In this document: positions 28,548-38,200 of the stretch, piece by piece
Layout: every line of letters begins with the position of its first letter
Position numbering within the stretch: position 1 is the first letter of the stretch
Origin: Micromonospora terminaliae
GTDB lineage: Bacteria; Actinomycetota; Actinomycetes; Mycobacteriales; Micromonosporaceae
Assembly: GCF_009671205.1 (NCBI RefSeq)
Contig: NZ_CP045309.1
Location: 1,302,001-1,366,000, forward strand
Reading direction: 5' to 3'
Length of the DNA stretch: 64,000 bases
Notes under the pieces: generated by a model
Told to the model about the DNA's origin: nothing
The model's input: only the letters and a program-made list of their open reading frames with translations
Database searches by the model: none
Position numbers and translations under genes: made by a program

Positions 28548-30683
28548 TCAGCCGGCCGGCACCGGGTCGGCGGGCGCGGCCGGCGCCGGCACGGCCGCCG
28601 CGTCGGCGGGCGGCTCGGGGCTCAGCAGCTCGGCCGGCACCGGCTCGACCTCGACCCGGCAGTCGTGGAACGTCGGCGCCTCGCCCAGGTCGGTGTCGCG
28701 TACCGCGGTGACCGCGTTGACCGTGGCCCGGCCCGGGCTCAGCCGCGCCCAGTAGGCCTTGTAGGTGAACGCCAGGCCCGGCCGCGTCGCCTCGTCCACG
28801 GCGACCGCCGCGAGGAACGCGCCCCGGTCGTTGCGCACCCGCACGGCGTCGCCGTCGGCGAGGCCCCGCGCCGCCGCGTCGGCCGGGTGCAGGTGCACCC
28901 GGGGCGGCCCGGTCCGCCGGGCGTGCCAGGGCAGCGACGCGAAGGTGGAGTTCATGAGGAACCGGCCGGCCGGGGCGAGCAGCACCAGCGGGAACCGGCG
29001 GGCCAGCTCGGCGTCGGCCGCCTCGACGGGCGGGGTGTGCCCGGGCACCGGGTCCACCCCGAGCCGGGCCAGCGCCGGGTCGTGCAGCCGGGCCCGGCCG
29101 TCCGGGGTGGGGAAGCCGCCCGCCGCGAAGGGCGCGGAGCCGGCCGGCACCCCGGTGGCCCGGGCGTACGTCTGCTCGCGCAGCTCCTCGAAGCTGACCG
29201 GCGTGCCCGCCAGCAGCTGCCGGGCCAGCTCCTCGTCGCTGTCGGAGAACCGGGGGTGGTCGATGCCGAGCGCGGCGGCGATCCGCCGGAAGATCTCGGT
29301 GTTCGGCAGCGCCTCGCCGGGCGCCCGGGTGACGGGCAGGTTCAGCGTCGTGTAGTGGTGGCCGTAGGACGAGTGCAGGTCGAGGTGCTCGGGCTGCATG
29401 GTGGCCGGCAGCACCACGTCCGCGTAGTCGCAGGTGTCGGTCCACCGCTGCTCCAGCACGACGGTGAACAGGTCGGCGCGGCGCAGGCCGGCGAGGAGCC
29501 GGGTCTGGTCCGGGGCGGTGGCGGCCGGGTTGGCGTTGAACACCACGAGCGAGGTCACCGGCGGGTCCGCCTCGCCGGTGAGCACGGTCGCCAGCCGGCT
29601 CATGTTCAGCTTCCGGGCCGGCGGGGCCGGCATGCCGGGCGGCCGGACCACCACGTCCTCGTCGATCGGGTGGTGCCCGCTCGTCGACACCAGCGCTCCG
29701 CCGCCCGGGTGCCGGAAGTCGCCGGTGACCAGCGGCAGCGCGCAGATGGCGCGGATCGCCTGGCCGGCGCCGTGGTGCCGTTGCAGGCCCAGGCCGACCC
29801 GGACGGCGGTGGGCCGGGTGGTGGCGATCCGGTCGCCGAGGCGGCGGACCACCTCGACGGGCAGGCCGCACTCGGCGGCGGCGCGCTCCACCGGCCACTC
29901 GTCGAGCCGGGCGGCCAGTTCCGGCCAGCCCACGGTGTGCGCGGCCAGCCACTCCTCGTCGGCCGCCCCCGCGTCGCGTACGTGCCGCATGAGGCCGAGG
30001 GCCAGGGCCGCGTCGGTGCCGGGCAGCGGTGCGACGTGCTCGTCGCTGCGGGCCGCGGTGTCGGTGCGCAGCGGGTCGACCGTGACCACGTACGCGCCGC
30101 GCTCCCGGGCCTGCTGCACGAACGGCCACAGGTGCAGGTTGGTGGCGAGCGGGTTGGCGCCCCAGAGCACGACGAGCCTGGCCGCCACGATCGACTCCGG
30201 CTCGAAGCCGACCGAGCCGCCGTAGATCGACTGCAACGCCGCCCGGGCCGCGCCCGTGCAGATGGTGGTGTCCAGCCGCGACGCCCCCAGGTGGGCGAAG
30301 AGCCGCTGGCCCATCGTCCAGCCCTGCACGTGGCCCATGGTGCCGGCGAAGTAGTAGGGCAGCACCGACTCCGGGCCGTCGCGGTCGATGCTCGCGCGCA
30401 GCCCGGCAGCCACCCGCTCCACCGCCTCCGCCCAGCTCGCCGGCCGGTAGGCGACCCGTCCGGCGCCCTTCGGGCCGGTGCGCACGTAGGGGGTGGTGAG
30501 CCGGTCGGGACCGTTGACCGCGTCGAGGTAGCGGTTGACCTTGCCGCAGAGCGCGCCCCGGGTGAACGGGTGGTCGCGGTCGCCGCGCAGCGCGACGGCC
30601 CGGCCGTCCTCGACGGTGAGCTGCCAGACGCAGGTGTCGGGACAGTCCAGCGGGCAGGCGCCGGGGTGGGTGGTGCGGGCCAT
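28548..30683 (-). CDS. Molybdopterin-dependent oxidoreductase (formate dehydrogenase / DMSO reductase family)
   Basis: This cytoplasmic Mo-bisMGD enzyme of 711 residues has no Tat signal. An N-terminal [4Fe-4S] site is formed by Cys10, Cys14, Cys18 and Cys46 (CPLDCPDTC and ALCGK). The cofactor-binding domains include VVLWGANPLATN, VTVDPLRTDTA and the C-terminal molydopterin-dinucleotide domain near LHPADAAARGLADGDAVRVRNDRG. Substrates of this soluble actinomycete group are not settled. A small hypothetical gene lies 57 bases upstream on the same strand. The last 40 residues are Ala/Pro-rich. Confidence 0.88.
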   Translation of the reverse strand: MARTTHPGACPLDCPDTCVWQLTVEDGRAVALRGDRDHPFTRGALCGKVNRYLDAVNGPDRLTTPYVRTGPKGAGRVAYRPASWAEAVERVAAGLRASIDRDGPESVLPYYFAGTMGHVQGWTMGQRLFAHLGASRLDTTICTGAARAALQSIYGGSVGFEPESIVAARLVVLWGANPLATNLHLWPFVQQARERGAYVVTVDPLRTDTAARSDEHVAPLPGTDAALALGLMRHVRDAGAADEEWLAAHTVGWPELAARLDEWPVERAAAECGLPVEVVRRLGDRIATTRPTAVRVGLGLQRHHGAGQAIRAICALPLVTGDFRHPGGGALVSTSGHHPIDEDVVVRPPGMPAPPARKLNMSRLATVLTGEADPPVTSLVVFNANPAATAPDQTRLLAGLRRADLFTVVLEQRWTDTCDYADVVLPATMQPEHLDLHSSYGHHYTTLNLPVTRAPGEALPNTEIFRRIAAALGIDHPRFSDSDEELARQLLAGTPVSFEELREQTYARATGVPAGSAPFAAGGFPTPDGRARLHDPALARLGVDPVPGHTPPVEAADAELARRFPLVLLAPAGRFLMNSTFASLPWHARRTGPPRVHLHPADAAARGLADGDAVRVRNDRGAFLAAVAVDEATRPGLAFTYKAYWARLSPGRATVNAVTAVRDTDLGEAPTFHDCRVEVEPVPAELLSPEPPADAAAVPAPAAPADPVPAG

Positions 30684-30740
30684 GCGGCGAGCCTACCGAG
30701 CGGTGGGCCCGCCCGGTTCCCGCCGCGGCGGCCGGGCGGG

Positions 30741-31133
30741 TCAGCCGATCGGCCGCCAGTCCGGCCCGTCGGGCCGGCCGGTCGAGGTCAGCGCGGCGAG
30801 CATCACGCCCTCGACCTGCTCGGGCGTGAGGTGCTCCCGGCGGTCGGCGCCCGGCACGTAGGCGCCCCACGCCCGGCCGTCCGGCTCCTGCATGACGACG
30901 CCGACCGGATCGCGGTGGTCGCTCACGGCGGCGATGACCCCCCACGGCCGGCGGATGTGCACCTGCTGCTGGAGATCCGGGTCGAGTTCCCGCAGCCACC
31001 GCCGGACGGTCTCGCGGTCGTCCAGCTCGGCCGTCTCCGTCCGGGTGCGGAAGATCCCGTACGTGGTCAACAGCTCCGCGACGTCCTGCCGCGCCGAGTC
31101 CGGCCTGCCTAGCAGCTTTCCCAGCCATCCCAT
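30741..31133 (-). CDS. Conserved-looking hypothetical protein, 130 residues
   Basis: I do not recognise this protein. It is soluble, 130 residues, opening MGWLGKLLGRPDSARQDVAELL, with an Asp/Arg-rich centre (ELDDRETVRRWLRELDPDL) and a likely beta-rich segment WGVIAAVSDHRDPVGVVMQEPDG. I chose ATG 31133 with GGAG upstream; the open frame runs further but upstream sequence looks non-coding. It precedes the molybdopterin enzyme on the same strand and could be co-transcribed with it. Confidence 0.6.
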   Translation of the reverse strand: MGWLGKLLGRPDSARQDVAELLTTYGIFRTRTETAELDDRETVRRWLRELDPDLQQQVHIRRPWGVIAAVSDHRDPVGVVMQEPDGRAWGAYVPGADRREHLTPEQVEGVMLAALTSTGRPDGPDWRPIG

Positions 31134-31290
31134 CCGGCCACTCCGTCCCGCGTCGGCGCCCGGCGTCCGGGCGTCAGGGCCGAAGTGCCCCGTGGCGGAC
31201 CGGCGGCAAACCCGAGCCGGCGGCGCGCCGGCCGTCGGCGGGCCGCGCGTAGGGTCGCTCCCGATCATTCCCCGAGAGCCGAGGAGCACC

Positions 31291-31689
31291 GTGTCCGAGA
31301 TCGACAAGGTCGCCTGGATCCGGATCGAGGACGGCCGGGTGCTGAGCACCCGGTCCCGGGGCAGGGACGTCTGGTACCTGCCCGGCGGCAAGCGGGAGGC
31401 CGGTGAGACGGACCTGGCCACGCTGGTCCGGGAGATCGCCGAGGAGCTGGACGTGGCGGTGGTGCCGGAGTCCGCCGTGCCGCTGGGTGTGTTCACCGCG
31501 CAGGCCCACGGCCACGGCGCCGGCACGCTGGTCCGGATGACCTGTTACGCCGCCGACTACCGGGGCACGCTGCGCCCGGCCAGCGAGATCGCCGAGCTGG
31601 CCTGGCTCGGCTACGCCGACCGGGACCGGGTCTCCCCGGTGGACCAGCTCATCTTCGACCACTTCCGGTCCCTCGGCGCGCTGCGCTGA
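31291..31689 (+). CDS. Nudix hydrolase
   Basis: This 132-residue pyrophosphohydrolase has a full Nudix box starting at GGKREAGETDL and ending REIAEEL, with the catalytic glutamates in REIAEEL. It should cleave nucleoside diphosphates linked to another moiety; the substrate is unknown. The GTG at 31291 follows GAGGAG. It converges on the MocR gene with a nine-base gap. Confidence 0.9.
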   Translation: MSEIDKVAWIRIEDGRVLSTRSRGRDVWYLPGGKREAGETDLATLVREIAEELDVAVVPESAVPLGVFTAQAHGHGAGTLVRMTCYAADYRGTLRPASEIAELAWLGYADRDRVSPVDQLIFDHFRSLGALR

Positions 31690-31698
31690 CCTCCGTGC

Positions 31699-33012
31699 TC
31701 AGGCCGGCAGCAGCCGGGCCAGGGCGCGCAGGGCGGTGCGGACCGTCCGGTCGTCGGCGCTGAGGCTGACCCGCAGGCCGGCCTGTGCGCCCCGCCGGGC
31801 CGCGAACTCGTCGGTGCCGGCGACCGCGACACCGCGCCGGCGGGCGAGGGCGGTGACCGCCTCGGCGTCGCGGTCGAGGCGTACCCAGGCGAACGGCGCC
31901 GGTCCGGGCGCCGCGACCCGGTCACCGAGCAGCTCCCGGGCGAGCGCGGCCCGGCCGGTCAGCTCGGCGGCGCGGGCGGCGGCGAGCTGGTGCGCGTGCC
32001 CGCCCAGCACCAGCTGGGTGGCGACCTCGGCGACCAGGGGAGCGGGCGCCCAGGCCAGGGCGCGGGCCGCGGCACGCAGCGGCTCCGCGAGGGACGGCGG
32101 GGCGTGCCGGTAGCCGATCCGCAGGCCCGGCGCGAGGGTCTTGGTGAGCCCGCTAAGGTGGACGGTCCGGGCGTGCCAGGCGGCCACCGGTGGCGGCCGG
32201 TCGGGCAGCAACGCGCCGAACGGGTCCTCCTCGATGACCACCAGGTCGCGGGCCGTGGCCACGGCGGCGAGCTCGCGGCGGCGCTCGGCGGGCACGGTGA
32301 GCCCGGTCGGGTTGTGCAGCGTGGGATGCAGGTGCAGGGCGGCGACCCGGCGGCGGGCGCAGAGCCGGTCGAGGGCGTCGGGGCGGGGGCCGGCCGCGTC
32401 GCTGGGCACGGTGGCCAGCTCGACGCGCAGCAGCCGGGCGGCGGCGAGCAGGCCGGGGTTGGTGAGCTCGGTGGTGACCACCACGTGGCGCGGCGGCGCG
32501 AACGCGGCGAGCGCGGCGGCCAGCCCGTGCTGCCCGCCGGCGGTCACCTCCACGTGGTCCGGCTCGGGCCGCCAGCCGGCGTGTGCCATCCACCGCGCGC
32601 CCGCGATCCGGTGCCGGACCGCGTCGGCGTCCTCCGCGCCGACCGCGTGCGGGTCGGCGGCGAGCCGGTGCAGGATCGGCGCGACGGCCCGGTGCACCGG
32701 CCCGTGGCCGGGTGGGTGCACGGCGGCCACGTCCAGCACGGGCGCCGCGCCGGCCGGCGCCGGGGCGGGCGCCGGGGCCACGAAGGTGCCCCGGCCCACC
32801 TCGCCGGTGAGCAGGCCGCGCCGCGCCGCCACCTGGTAGGCCCGCCCGACCGTGGCCACCGTGACGCCGAGCCGCCGGGCCAGGTCCCGCTGCGGCGGCA
32901 ACCGGTCGCCGGGGCCGAGCCGGCCGGCCGCGATGTCGGCGCCGATCGCGTCGGCGAGCGCCAGGTAGCGCGGCCCGCTGCCGGCCAGCCCCGCCGGCTC
33001 CCAGATTGTCAC
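31699..33012 (-). CDS. MocR-family transcriptional regulator (GntR HTH fused to class I aminotransferase fold)
   Basis: The 437-residue protein has an N-terminal GntR winged helix (about residues 12-80, with LPPQRDLARRLGVTVATVGRAYQ) and an aminotransferase-like PLP domain (about 95-430) with the PLP lysine in LSGLTKTLAPGLRIGY. MocR proteins use PLP to sense amino-acid-like ligands. The GTG start lies within a 17-bp palindrome (33005-33021) that also covers a TAGATT -10 box six bases upstream, so it is probably leaderless and self-repressing. It faces an MFS exporter gene that has an identical palindrome. Confidence 0.9.
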   Translation of the reverse strand: MTIWEPAGLAGSGPRYLALADAIGADIAAGRLGPGDRLPPQRDLARRLGVTVATVGRAYQVAARRGLLTGEVGRGTFVAPAPAPAPAGAAPVLDVAAVHPPGHGPVHRAVAPILHRLAADPHAVGAEDADAVRHRIAGARWMAHAGWRPEPDHVEVTAGGQHGLAAALAAFAPPRHVVVTTELTNPGLLAAARLLRVELATVPSDAAGPRPDALDRLCARRRVAALHLHPTLHNPTGLTVPAERRRELAAVATARDLVVIEEDPFGALLPDRPPPVAAWHARTVHLSGLTKTLAPGLRIGYRHAPPSLAEPLRAAARALAWAPAPLVAEVATQLVLGGHAHQLAAARAAELTGRAALARELLGDRVAAPGPAPFAWVRLDRDAEAVTALARRRGVAVAGTDEFAARRGAQAGLRVSLSADDRTVRTALRALARLLPA

Positions 33013-33021
33013 CGTGACAAT
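33005..33021. promoter_or_regulatory. 17-bp palindrome overlapping the MocR start codon
   Basis: The sequence attgtcac-c-gtgacaat is a perfect inverted repeat with 8-bp arms. It covers the GTG start and the presumed -10 (TAGATT) of the MocR gene, an ideal autorepression site. Confidence 0.8.
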
Positions 33022-33051
33022 CTAGCCGCCGCGCGCCTCGCGCACCGCCGG

Positions 33052-33068
33052 ATTGTCACCGTGACAAT
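33052..33068. promoter_or_regulatory. Second identical 17-bp palindrome upstream of the MFS gene
   Basis: An exact copy of the 33005 palindrome lies 47 bases further on, in the promoter region of the MFS gene (start 33112). A single regulator, most likely the adjacent MocR protein, should bind both. Confidence 0.8.
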
Positions 33069-33111
33069 CGGCGCCGGCCGGTTGCCCGGGTACGCGCCGG
33101 ACGCTGCCCCC

Positions 33112-34368
33112 ATGACCGTCACCTCCACCGCCCTCTGGCGGCACGCCACCTTCCGCCGGCTCTGGCTCTCCGACGCGGTGAGCACCCTCGGCACGCACGT
33201 GACCACCGTGGCGCTGCCCCTGGCCGCGCTGACCGCGCTCGGGGCCGGCACCACCGGGGTCGCCGCGCTCACCGCCGCGACCACCCTGCCGTACCTGCTG
33301 CTGGGTGTCCCGGCCGGTGCGCTGGTGGACCGGCTGCCCCGCCGGGCCGTGCTGGTCGGCGCCGACCTGGCCCGGGCCGTGCTGCTGGCCAGCGTCCCGT
33401 TCGCCTGGGCGGCCGGGCTGCTGACCCTGGCCCAGCTCGTCGCCGTGGCGTTGCTGGCCGGCTGCGCCACCGTCCTGTTCGACGTCGCGTACTTCGCCGC
33501 AGTGCCGGCGGTGGTGCCCGCCGCCCGGCTGGCCGACGCCAACGCCCGCCTCGAGGCGACCCGCGCGGTCGGGCAGACCGCCGGCCCCGGCCTGGCCGGC
33601 GTGCTGGTCGGCGTCCTCGGCGCGCCGCTGGCCCTGCTGGTCGACGTCGCCAGCTTCGTCACCTCGGCGCTCTTCCTGGCCGGTACGCCCCGCCTCGCCC
33701 GGACCGCCGCGCCCGGCGCCGGCGGGCTGTGGCGGGACGCCGCCGGGGGGATCCGCTTCGTGTTCCGCGACCCGGTGGTGCGCGCGTTGACGCTCTGCTC
33801 CGGCCTCACCAACCTCTGGCACGCCGGCTTCCTCGCCATGCTGCTGGTCCACGCGGTACGCGAGCTGCGGCTGCCCGCCGCCACCGTGGGTCTGCTGGTC
33901 GCCGCCGCCAACGTCGGCTACCTGCTCGGCGCCGCGGTGGCCGGCCGGGCCCGGGCGAGGCTCGGCGTCGGCCGGGCGGTCACCGGCGCGGCGGTGCTCC
34001 AGGCCGGGGCGGCGCTGGTGCTCTGGCCGCACCCGGCCGGCATCGCCCTCGGGCTGGCCGTGAACGCCTTCGCCAGCGGGCTTTACAACGTCAACGCGGT
34101 CAGCCTTCGGCAGGCCGCCACCCCGCCCGCGCTGCTGTCCCGGATGACCGCCACGAGCCGGTTCGTCATCTGGGGGGCGATGCCGCTCGGCGCGGCGCTG
34201 GGCGGCGCGCTGACCGGGCTGCTCGGCGCGTCCGCGTACCTCGGGGTGGCCGCCGCGGGGATGGCCGCCGCGGCGCTGGTGACCCGCTGCTCGCCGGTCT
34301 GGCGTACCCGGGACTTCCCGGTTCCCCGGGCGGAGCCGGCGGACGCGGCGGTTCCCGCCGGGCGGTGA
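33112..34368 (+). CDS. MFS transporter (EntS/DHA3-like)
   Basis: This 418-residue membrane protein has about twelve hydrophobic segments and the opening ALWRHATFRRLWLSDAVSTLGTHVTTVALPL of the EntS/DHA3-type exporters, with the loop 2-3 motif GALVDRLPRRAVL. It probably exports a drug or metabolite. It is divergent from, and presumably controlled by, the MocR regulator. It is about 1 kb before the NRPS operon but separated by a DUF2267 gene; a link to the cluster is possible and unproven. Confidence 0.9.
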   Translation: MTVTSTALWRHATFRRLWLSDAVSTLGTHVTTVALPLAALTALGAGTTGVAALTAATTLPYLLLGVPAGALVDRLPRRAVLVGADLARAVLLASVPFAWAAGLLTLAQLVAVALLAGCATVLFDVAYFAAVPAVVPAARLADANARLEATRAVGQTAGPGLAGVLVGVLGAPLALLVDVASFVTSALFLAGTPRLARTAAPGAGGLWRDAAGGIRFVFRDPVVRALTLCSGLTNLWHAGFLAMLLVHAVRELRLPAATVGLLVAAANVGYLLGAAVAGRARARLGVGRAVTGAAVLQAGAALVLWPHPAGIALGLAVNAFASGLYNVNAVSLRQAATPPALLSRMTATSRFVIWGAMPLGAALGGALTGLLGASAYLGVAAAGMAAAALVTRCSPVWRTRDFPVPRAEPADAAVPAGR

Positions 34369-34490
34369 CCGCACTGTGCCGCCGTTTGTCGTCGTCGGGC
34401 GCGGGTAACCGCGGGCGCGACGCTCCGGGCCGGCTCCGGCCGGGGGCTGTCGGATATCCGGCGGCGGCCGGCGACGACAGGAGTGCGGCT

Positions 34491-34886
34491 GTGCGGTTTC
34501 CCCGATTCGTCGAGGCGGTGTCCCGCCGTGCCGAGCTGCCCACCGAGCAGGCCGCCATGATCTCCCGAGCGGTGTTGCAGACCCTCGCCGAGCGGATCAC
34601 CACCACCGAGTCGGCGGACCTGGCCGCGCAGCTGCCCGACGAGGTCGGGAGCTATCTCGCCGGGCCGGGCGAGGGCGGCGCGACGGGCGGGTCGGTCGCC
34701 TTCCTGTACCGGGTCGCGGAGCGGGCCGGAGTGGGCCCGGCGGTCGCCGAGGTGGGCACCCGCGCGGTGCTCGAGACCCTGCGGGAGACGGTGACGGTCG
34801 GCGAGTTCGAGGATCTCGTGGCGCAGCTACCCAAGGGGTTCGACGCGATGGTCGACCCGATCCCGCGGCCACCGTACGATGTGTAG
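34491..34886 (+). CDS. DUF2267 protein
   Basis: This 131-residue soluble helical protein carries two similar halves (FVEAVSRRAELPTEQA with DLAAQLPDEV; FLYRVAERAGVGPAVAE with DLVAQLPKGF), the pattern of DUF2267. The function is unknown; relatives often occur near CBS/BON stress proteins in actinomycetes. The GTG at 34491 has AGGAG upstream. The next gene downstream is the NRPS operon after a 326-base gap. Confidence 0.75.
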   Translation: MRFPRFVEAVSRRAELPTEQAAMISRAVLQTLAERITTTESADLAAQLPDEVGSYLAGPGEGGATGGSVAFLYRVAERAGVGPAVAEVGTRAVLETLRETVTVGEFEDLVAQLPKGFDAMVDPIPRPPYDV

Positions 34887-35212
34887 GCAGGCTCCCCGAG
34901 ACCCGGGTTGAGCTGCGGCGACGAGGCCGTTGCTGTGGAAAATCTACGGCCAGGAAATATTTTCACCGTAAAATAACTCGTGAGTAGCCGCTTACGCCGT
35001 AAATCGTCTACGCGCTAGAGGGATGATCGGACGAATTCCTCCGGCCGAGCTTCCACGTGTTGTCATCCCTTCGGTCTTACCTCCGTCAATGCCCTCCCCA
35101 TCGACACATCGAGCTCTATTCTGCATCCAATGTGAAGTCCTGGGGGGGATCATGATCACATTCACCGAACGCTGCGCGCCTGCCGTCGACGGGGAACACA
35201 CAGCCCGCTGAC
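34887..35212 (+). promoter_or_regulatory. Upstream control region of the NRPS/PKS operon
   Basis: The stretch is clearly AT-richer than its surroundings (for example ggaaatattttcaccgtaaaataac around 34953-34977) and is the only sizable gap before the 27-kb operon, so the main promoter should be here. It contains ccgtaaa at 34966-34972 and again at 34997-35003 (31 bases apart) and a palindrome ttacg-c-cgtaa at 34992-35002, possible regulator sites. Its end carries a short leader reading frame (separate entry). No pathway regulator gene lies next to it. Confidence 0.55.
35152..35211 (+). CDS. Possible 19-residue leader peptide
   Basis: A very short frame MITFTERCAPAVDGEHTAR starts at an ATG with a run of seven G (35141-35147) four bases upstream and stops one base before the ATG of the first synthetase gene (TGA-C-ATG). 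The spacing would couple translation of the synthetase to it. Third positions are mostly G or C, unlike the 43 codons upstream in the same frame. It could be a translational leader; a role as a peptide substrate for the LanB-like proteins is speculative. Confidence 0.4.
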   Translation: MITFTERCAPAVDGEHTAR

Positions 35213-38200
35213 ATGGCACAGCCGATGATCATCAATCGTTTCGGCGAGATCGCGGCGCGTCACGGTGATCGCAAGGCCCTTCTCGGTGAGACCCACGAGG
35301 TCGCCTACGCCGAGCTGGCCGCGATGGCCGGTGGACACGCGGCTGCGCTCGTCGCCGCCGGCGTGCGGCCCGGCGACCGGGTCGCCCTGCTCACCGCCCA
35401 CGGCGCCCCGACCGTCGCGGCGCTGCTCGGCGCCCTCGCCGCGGGCTGCGCGTACGTGCCGCTGGACCCGGGTTTCCCGGTCGACCGGCTGCGCCACATG
35501 CTCGCCGCCGCCGGGGTCACCGCCCTGGCCTGCGCAGCCGAGCACCGCGAGCTGGCCCGGGATCTCGCCGACGGGCGGACCGTGCTGCCGCTCGACCGGG
35601 TGTCGCCCGCGCCGCTGCGGCCCGTCCCGGTCGACCCGGACGCGCTGGCGTACGTGCTGTTCACCTCCGGCTCGACCGGGGTGCCCAAGGCTGTGGGGCA
35701 GACCCACCGCAACCTGGCGCACGTCGTCGACAACCAGATCGCCGCGCTGGGGATCGGCCCGGCCGACCGCCTCAGCCTGCTCGCCTCGTTCAGCTTCGAC
35801 GCCGCCATCCCCGACCTCTACCCGGCGCTGCTCACCGGCGCCGCGGTGGTGCCGGTGGACCTGCGCCGCCAGGGGCTCGCCCACGCCGTGGCGCAGCTCG
35901 ACCGGCACCGGGCCACCGTGCTGCACTGCACCCCGACCGTCTACCGCTACCTGCTCGACACCCTCGGCGACCGGCGCCTCGACGCGGTGCGGGTGGTGCT
36001 GCTCGGCGGCGAGCAGGCCACGTACGCCGACGCGGCCCGCGGCCGGGACCGGTTCGCTCCCGACTGCCGGCTGGTCAACGGCTACGGCGCCACCGAGATG
36101 ACCTTCGTGGCCCGGCACGTGCTCCCGCTGTCCACGCTGGACCCGGCCCTCGCCGGCCCGCTGCCGATCGGCACCGCGTTCCCCGGTTACCAGGTCGACC
36201 TGGCCCCGGACACCGGCGAGCTGGTGGTCCGCAGCCGGCACCTCGCCCCCGGCTACCTCAACCAGGACAGCGACCGGTTCACCGTGGACGCCGACGGGGT
36301 GCGCGCGTACCGCACCGGCGACCTCGGCCGGCGGCTGCCCGGCGGCGAGCTGGTCTGCCTGGGCCGGCTCGACCGGCAGGTCAAGGTGCGCGGGCACCGG
36401 GTCGAGCTGACCGAGATCGAGGCCGTGCTCGCCGCCCAGCCCGGCGTCGCCGGGGTACGCGCCATCGCCCGCGACGGCGAGCTGCTGGCGTACGCCCGGC
36501 CGGCCGGCGACCGCCCCGACCCGGCCGCGCTGCGCGCCGCGCTCGCCGCCGCGCTGCCCGGGTACGCGCTGCCCCGCGCGGTCGTGGTGCTCGACGAGTT
36601 CCCGCTCACCGTCACCGGCAAGGTCGACGAGCGGGCGCTGCCCGACCCCGACGTGCCGGCCGGGGAGGCGCCGGCCACCGACACCGAGCGGGCCGTGCAC
36701 GACGTCTGGTGCGAGGTGCTCGGCCGGCCGGCGGTGGGCCGCACCGACAGCTTCTTCGATGTCGGCGGGCAGTCCCTGCTGCTGGGCCGGGTGCAGCAGC
36801 GGCTCGCCGAGCGGTTCGGCGTGCGCCTGCCGATGCTGCGCCTCTTCGACCACCCGACGGTGGCCGCCCAGGCGGCGCTGCTCGACGCCCCGCCGGAGGC
36901 GGTCCGCGCCCCGGTGCTGCCCGCGCCCGTGGCGCCCACCGCGGCGGCCCGCGAGTACACCGGCGACGAGATCGCCGTGGTCGGCCTCGCCGGCCGGTTC
37001 CCGGGCGCCCCCGACGTGGACACGTTCTGGTGGAACCTGTGCACGGGCGTCGACTCCATCCACGAGCACACCGACGAGGAGCTGGCCGCCCTGGGCGTCG
37101 GGCCGGGGCTGCGCGCGGACCCCCGCCACGTGCGGGCCGTCGGCCGGCTCGACGGGGTCGCCGACTTCGACGCGGAGTTCTTCTCCTTCGCCGCCGACGA
37201 GGCCGCCCGGACCGACCCGCAGCACCGGCTCTTCCTGGAGACCGCCTGGGAGGCCCTGGAGGACGCCGGGCACGACCCGGAGCGGTTCCCCGGCCTGGTC
37301 GGCGTCTACTCGGCCACCTCCGCCAACCGCTACTTCCTGTTCCACCTCATGGACAACCCGGCCGTGGTCGGCGACGTCGACCCGGACGACTGGGAAGCGC
37401 GGCTGATCGGCCGGCAGTTCACCGACCACCTGCCCGGGCAGGTGGCCTACCGGCTCGGGCTCACCGGGCCCGCCCTGGCCGTGCAGAGCGCCTGCTCCAG
37501 TTCGCTGGTCGCGGTCTGCCTCGCCGCGCAGAGCCTCGCCGACTACCAGTGCGACCTGGCGCTGGCCGGCGGGGTGACCGTCACGTGGCCCCGGCACCGG
37601 CACACCCCCGGCGGGCTGGCCTCCCCGGACGGCCGGTGCCGCGCCTTCGACGAGGGCGCCAACGGCTCCGGCTTCGGCTCGGGCGCCGGGGTGGTCGCGC
37701 TGCGCCGGCTCGCCGACGCGCAGGCCGACGGCGACCGGATCTACGCCGTCCTGCCCGGCTGGGCGGTCACCAACGACGGGGCGGACCGCGCCGGCTTCGC
37801 CGTGCCCGGGCCCGCCGGGCAGGCCGCCGCCGTGGCCAACGCGCTGGCCACCGCCGAGGTGGCGCCGGGGGAGGTCCGCCTCGTCGAGGGGCACGGCAGC
37901 GGCACGCCGCTCGGCGACGCAATCGAGGTCGCCGCGCTGCACGAGGTGTACGCGGGCGCCGCCCCCGCCGAGACCTGCGCGCTCGGGTCCGTGAAGACCA
38001 ACATCGGCCACCTCGACGCGGCCGCCGGCATCGCCGGGCTCATCAAGGCGGTGCTCGCGGTGCGGCACGGGGTGATCCCGCCGAACCTGTACTTCACCCG
38101 CCCGCACCCGGAGATCGACCTGACAGCCGGCCCGTTCTACGTGCCCACCAAGGCGCGGGACTGGCCCGAGGGCCCCCGCCGGGTGGCCGGGGTCAGCGCC

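Noticed and set aside
35023..35211. A 62-residue frame upstream of the cluster as a RiPP precursor for the LanB-like proteins
   Set aside because: The first 43 codons have low third-position GC, unlike real genes here, and no leader-core layout is evident; only the last 19 codons with their own strong ribosome-binding site were kept as a tentative leader.
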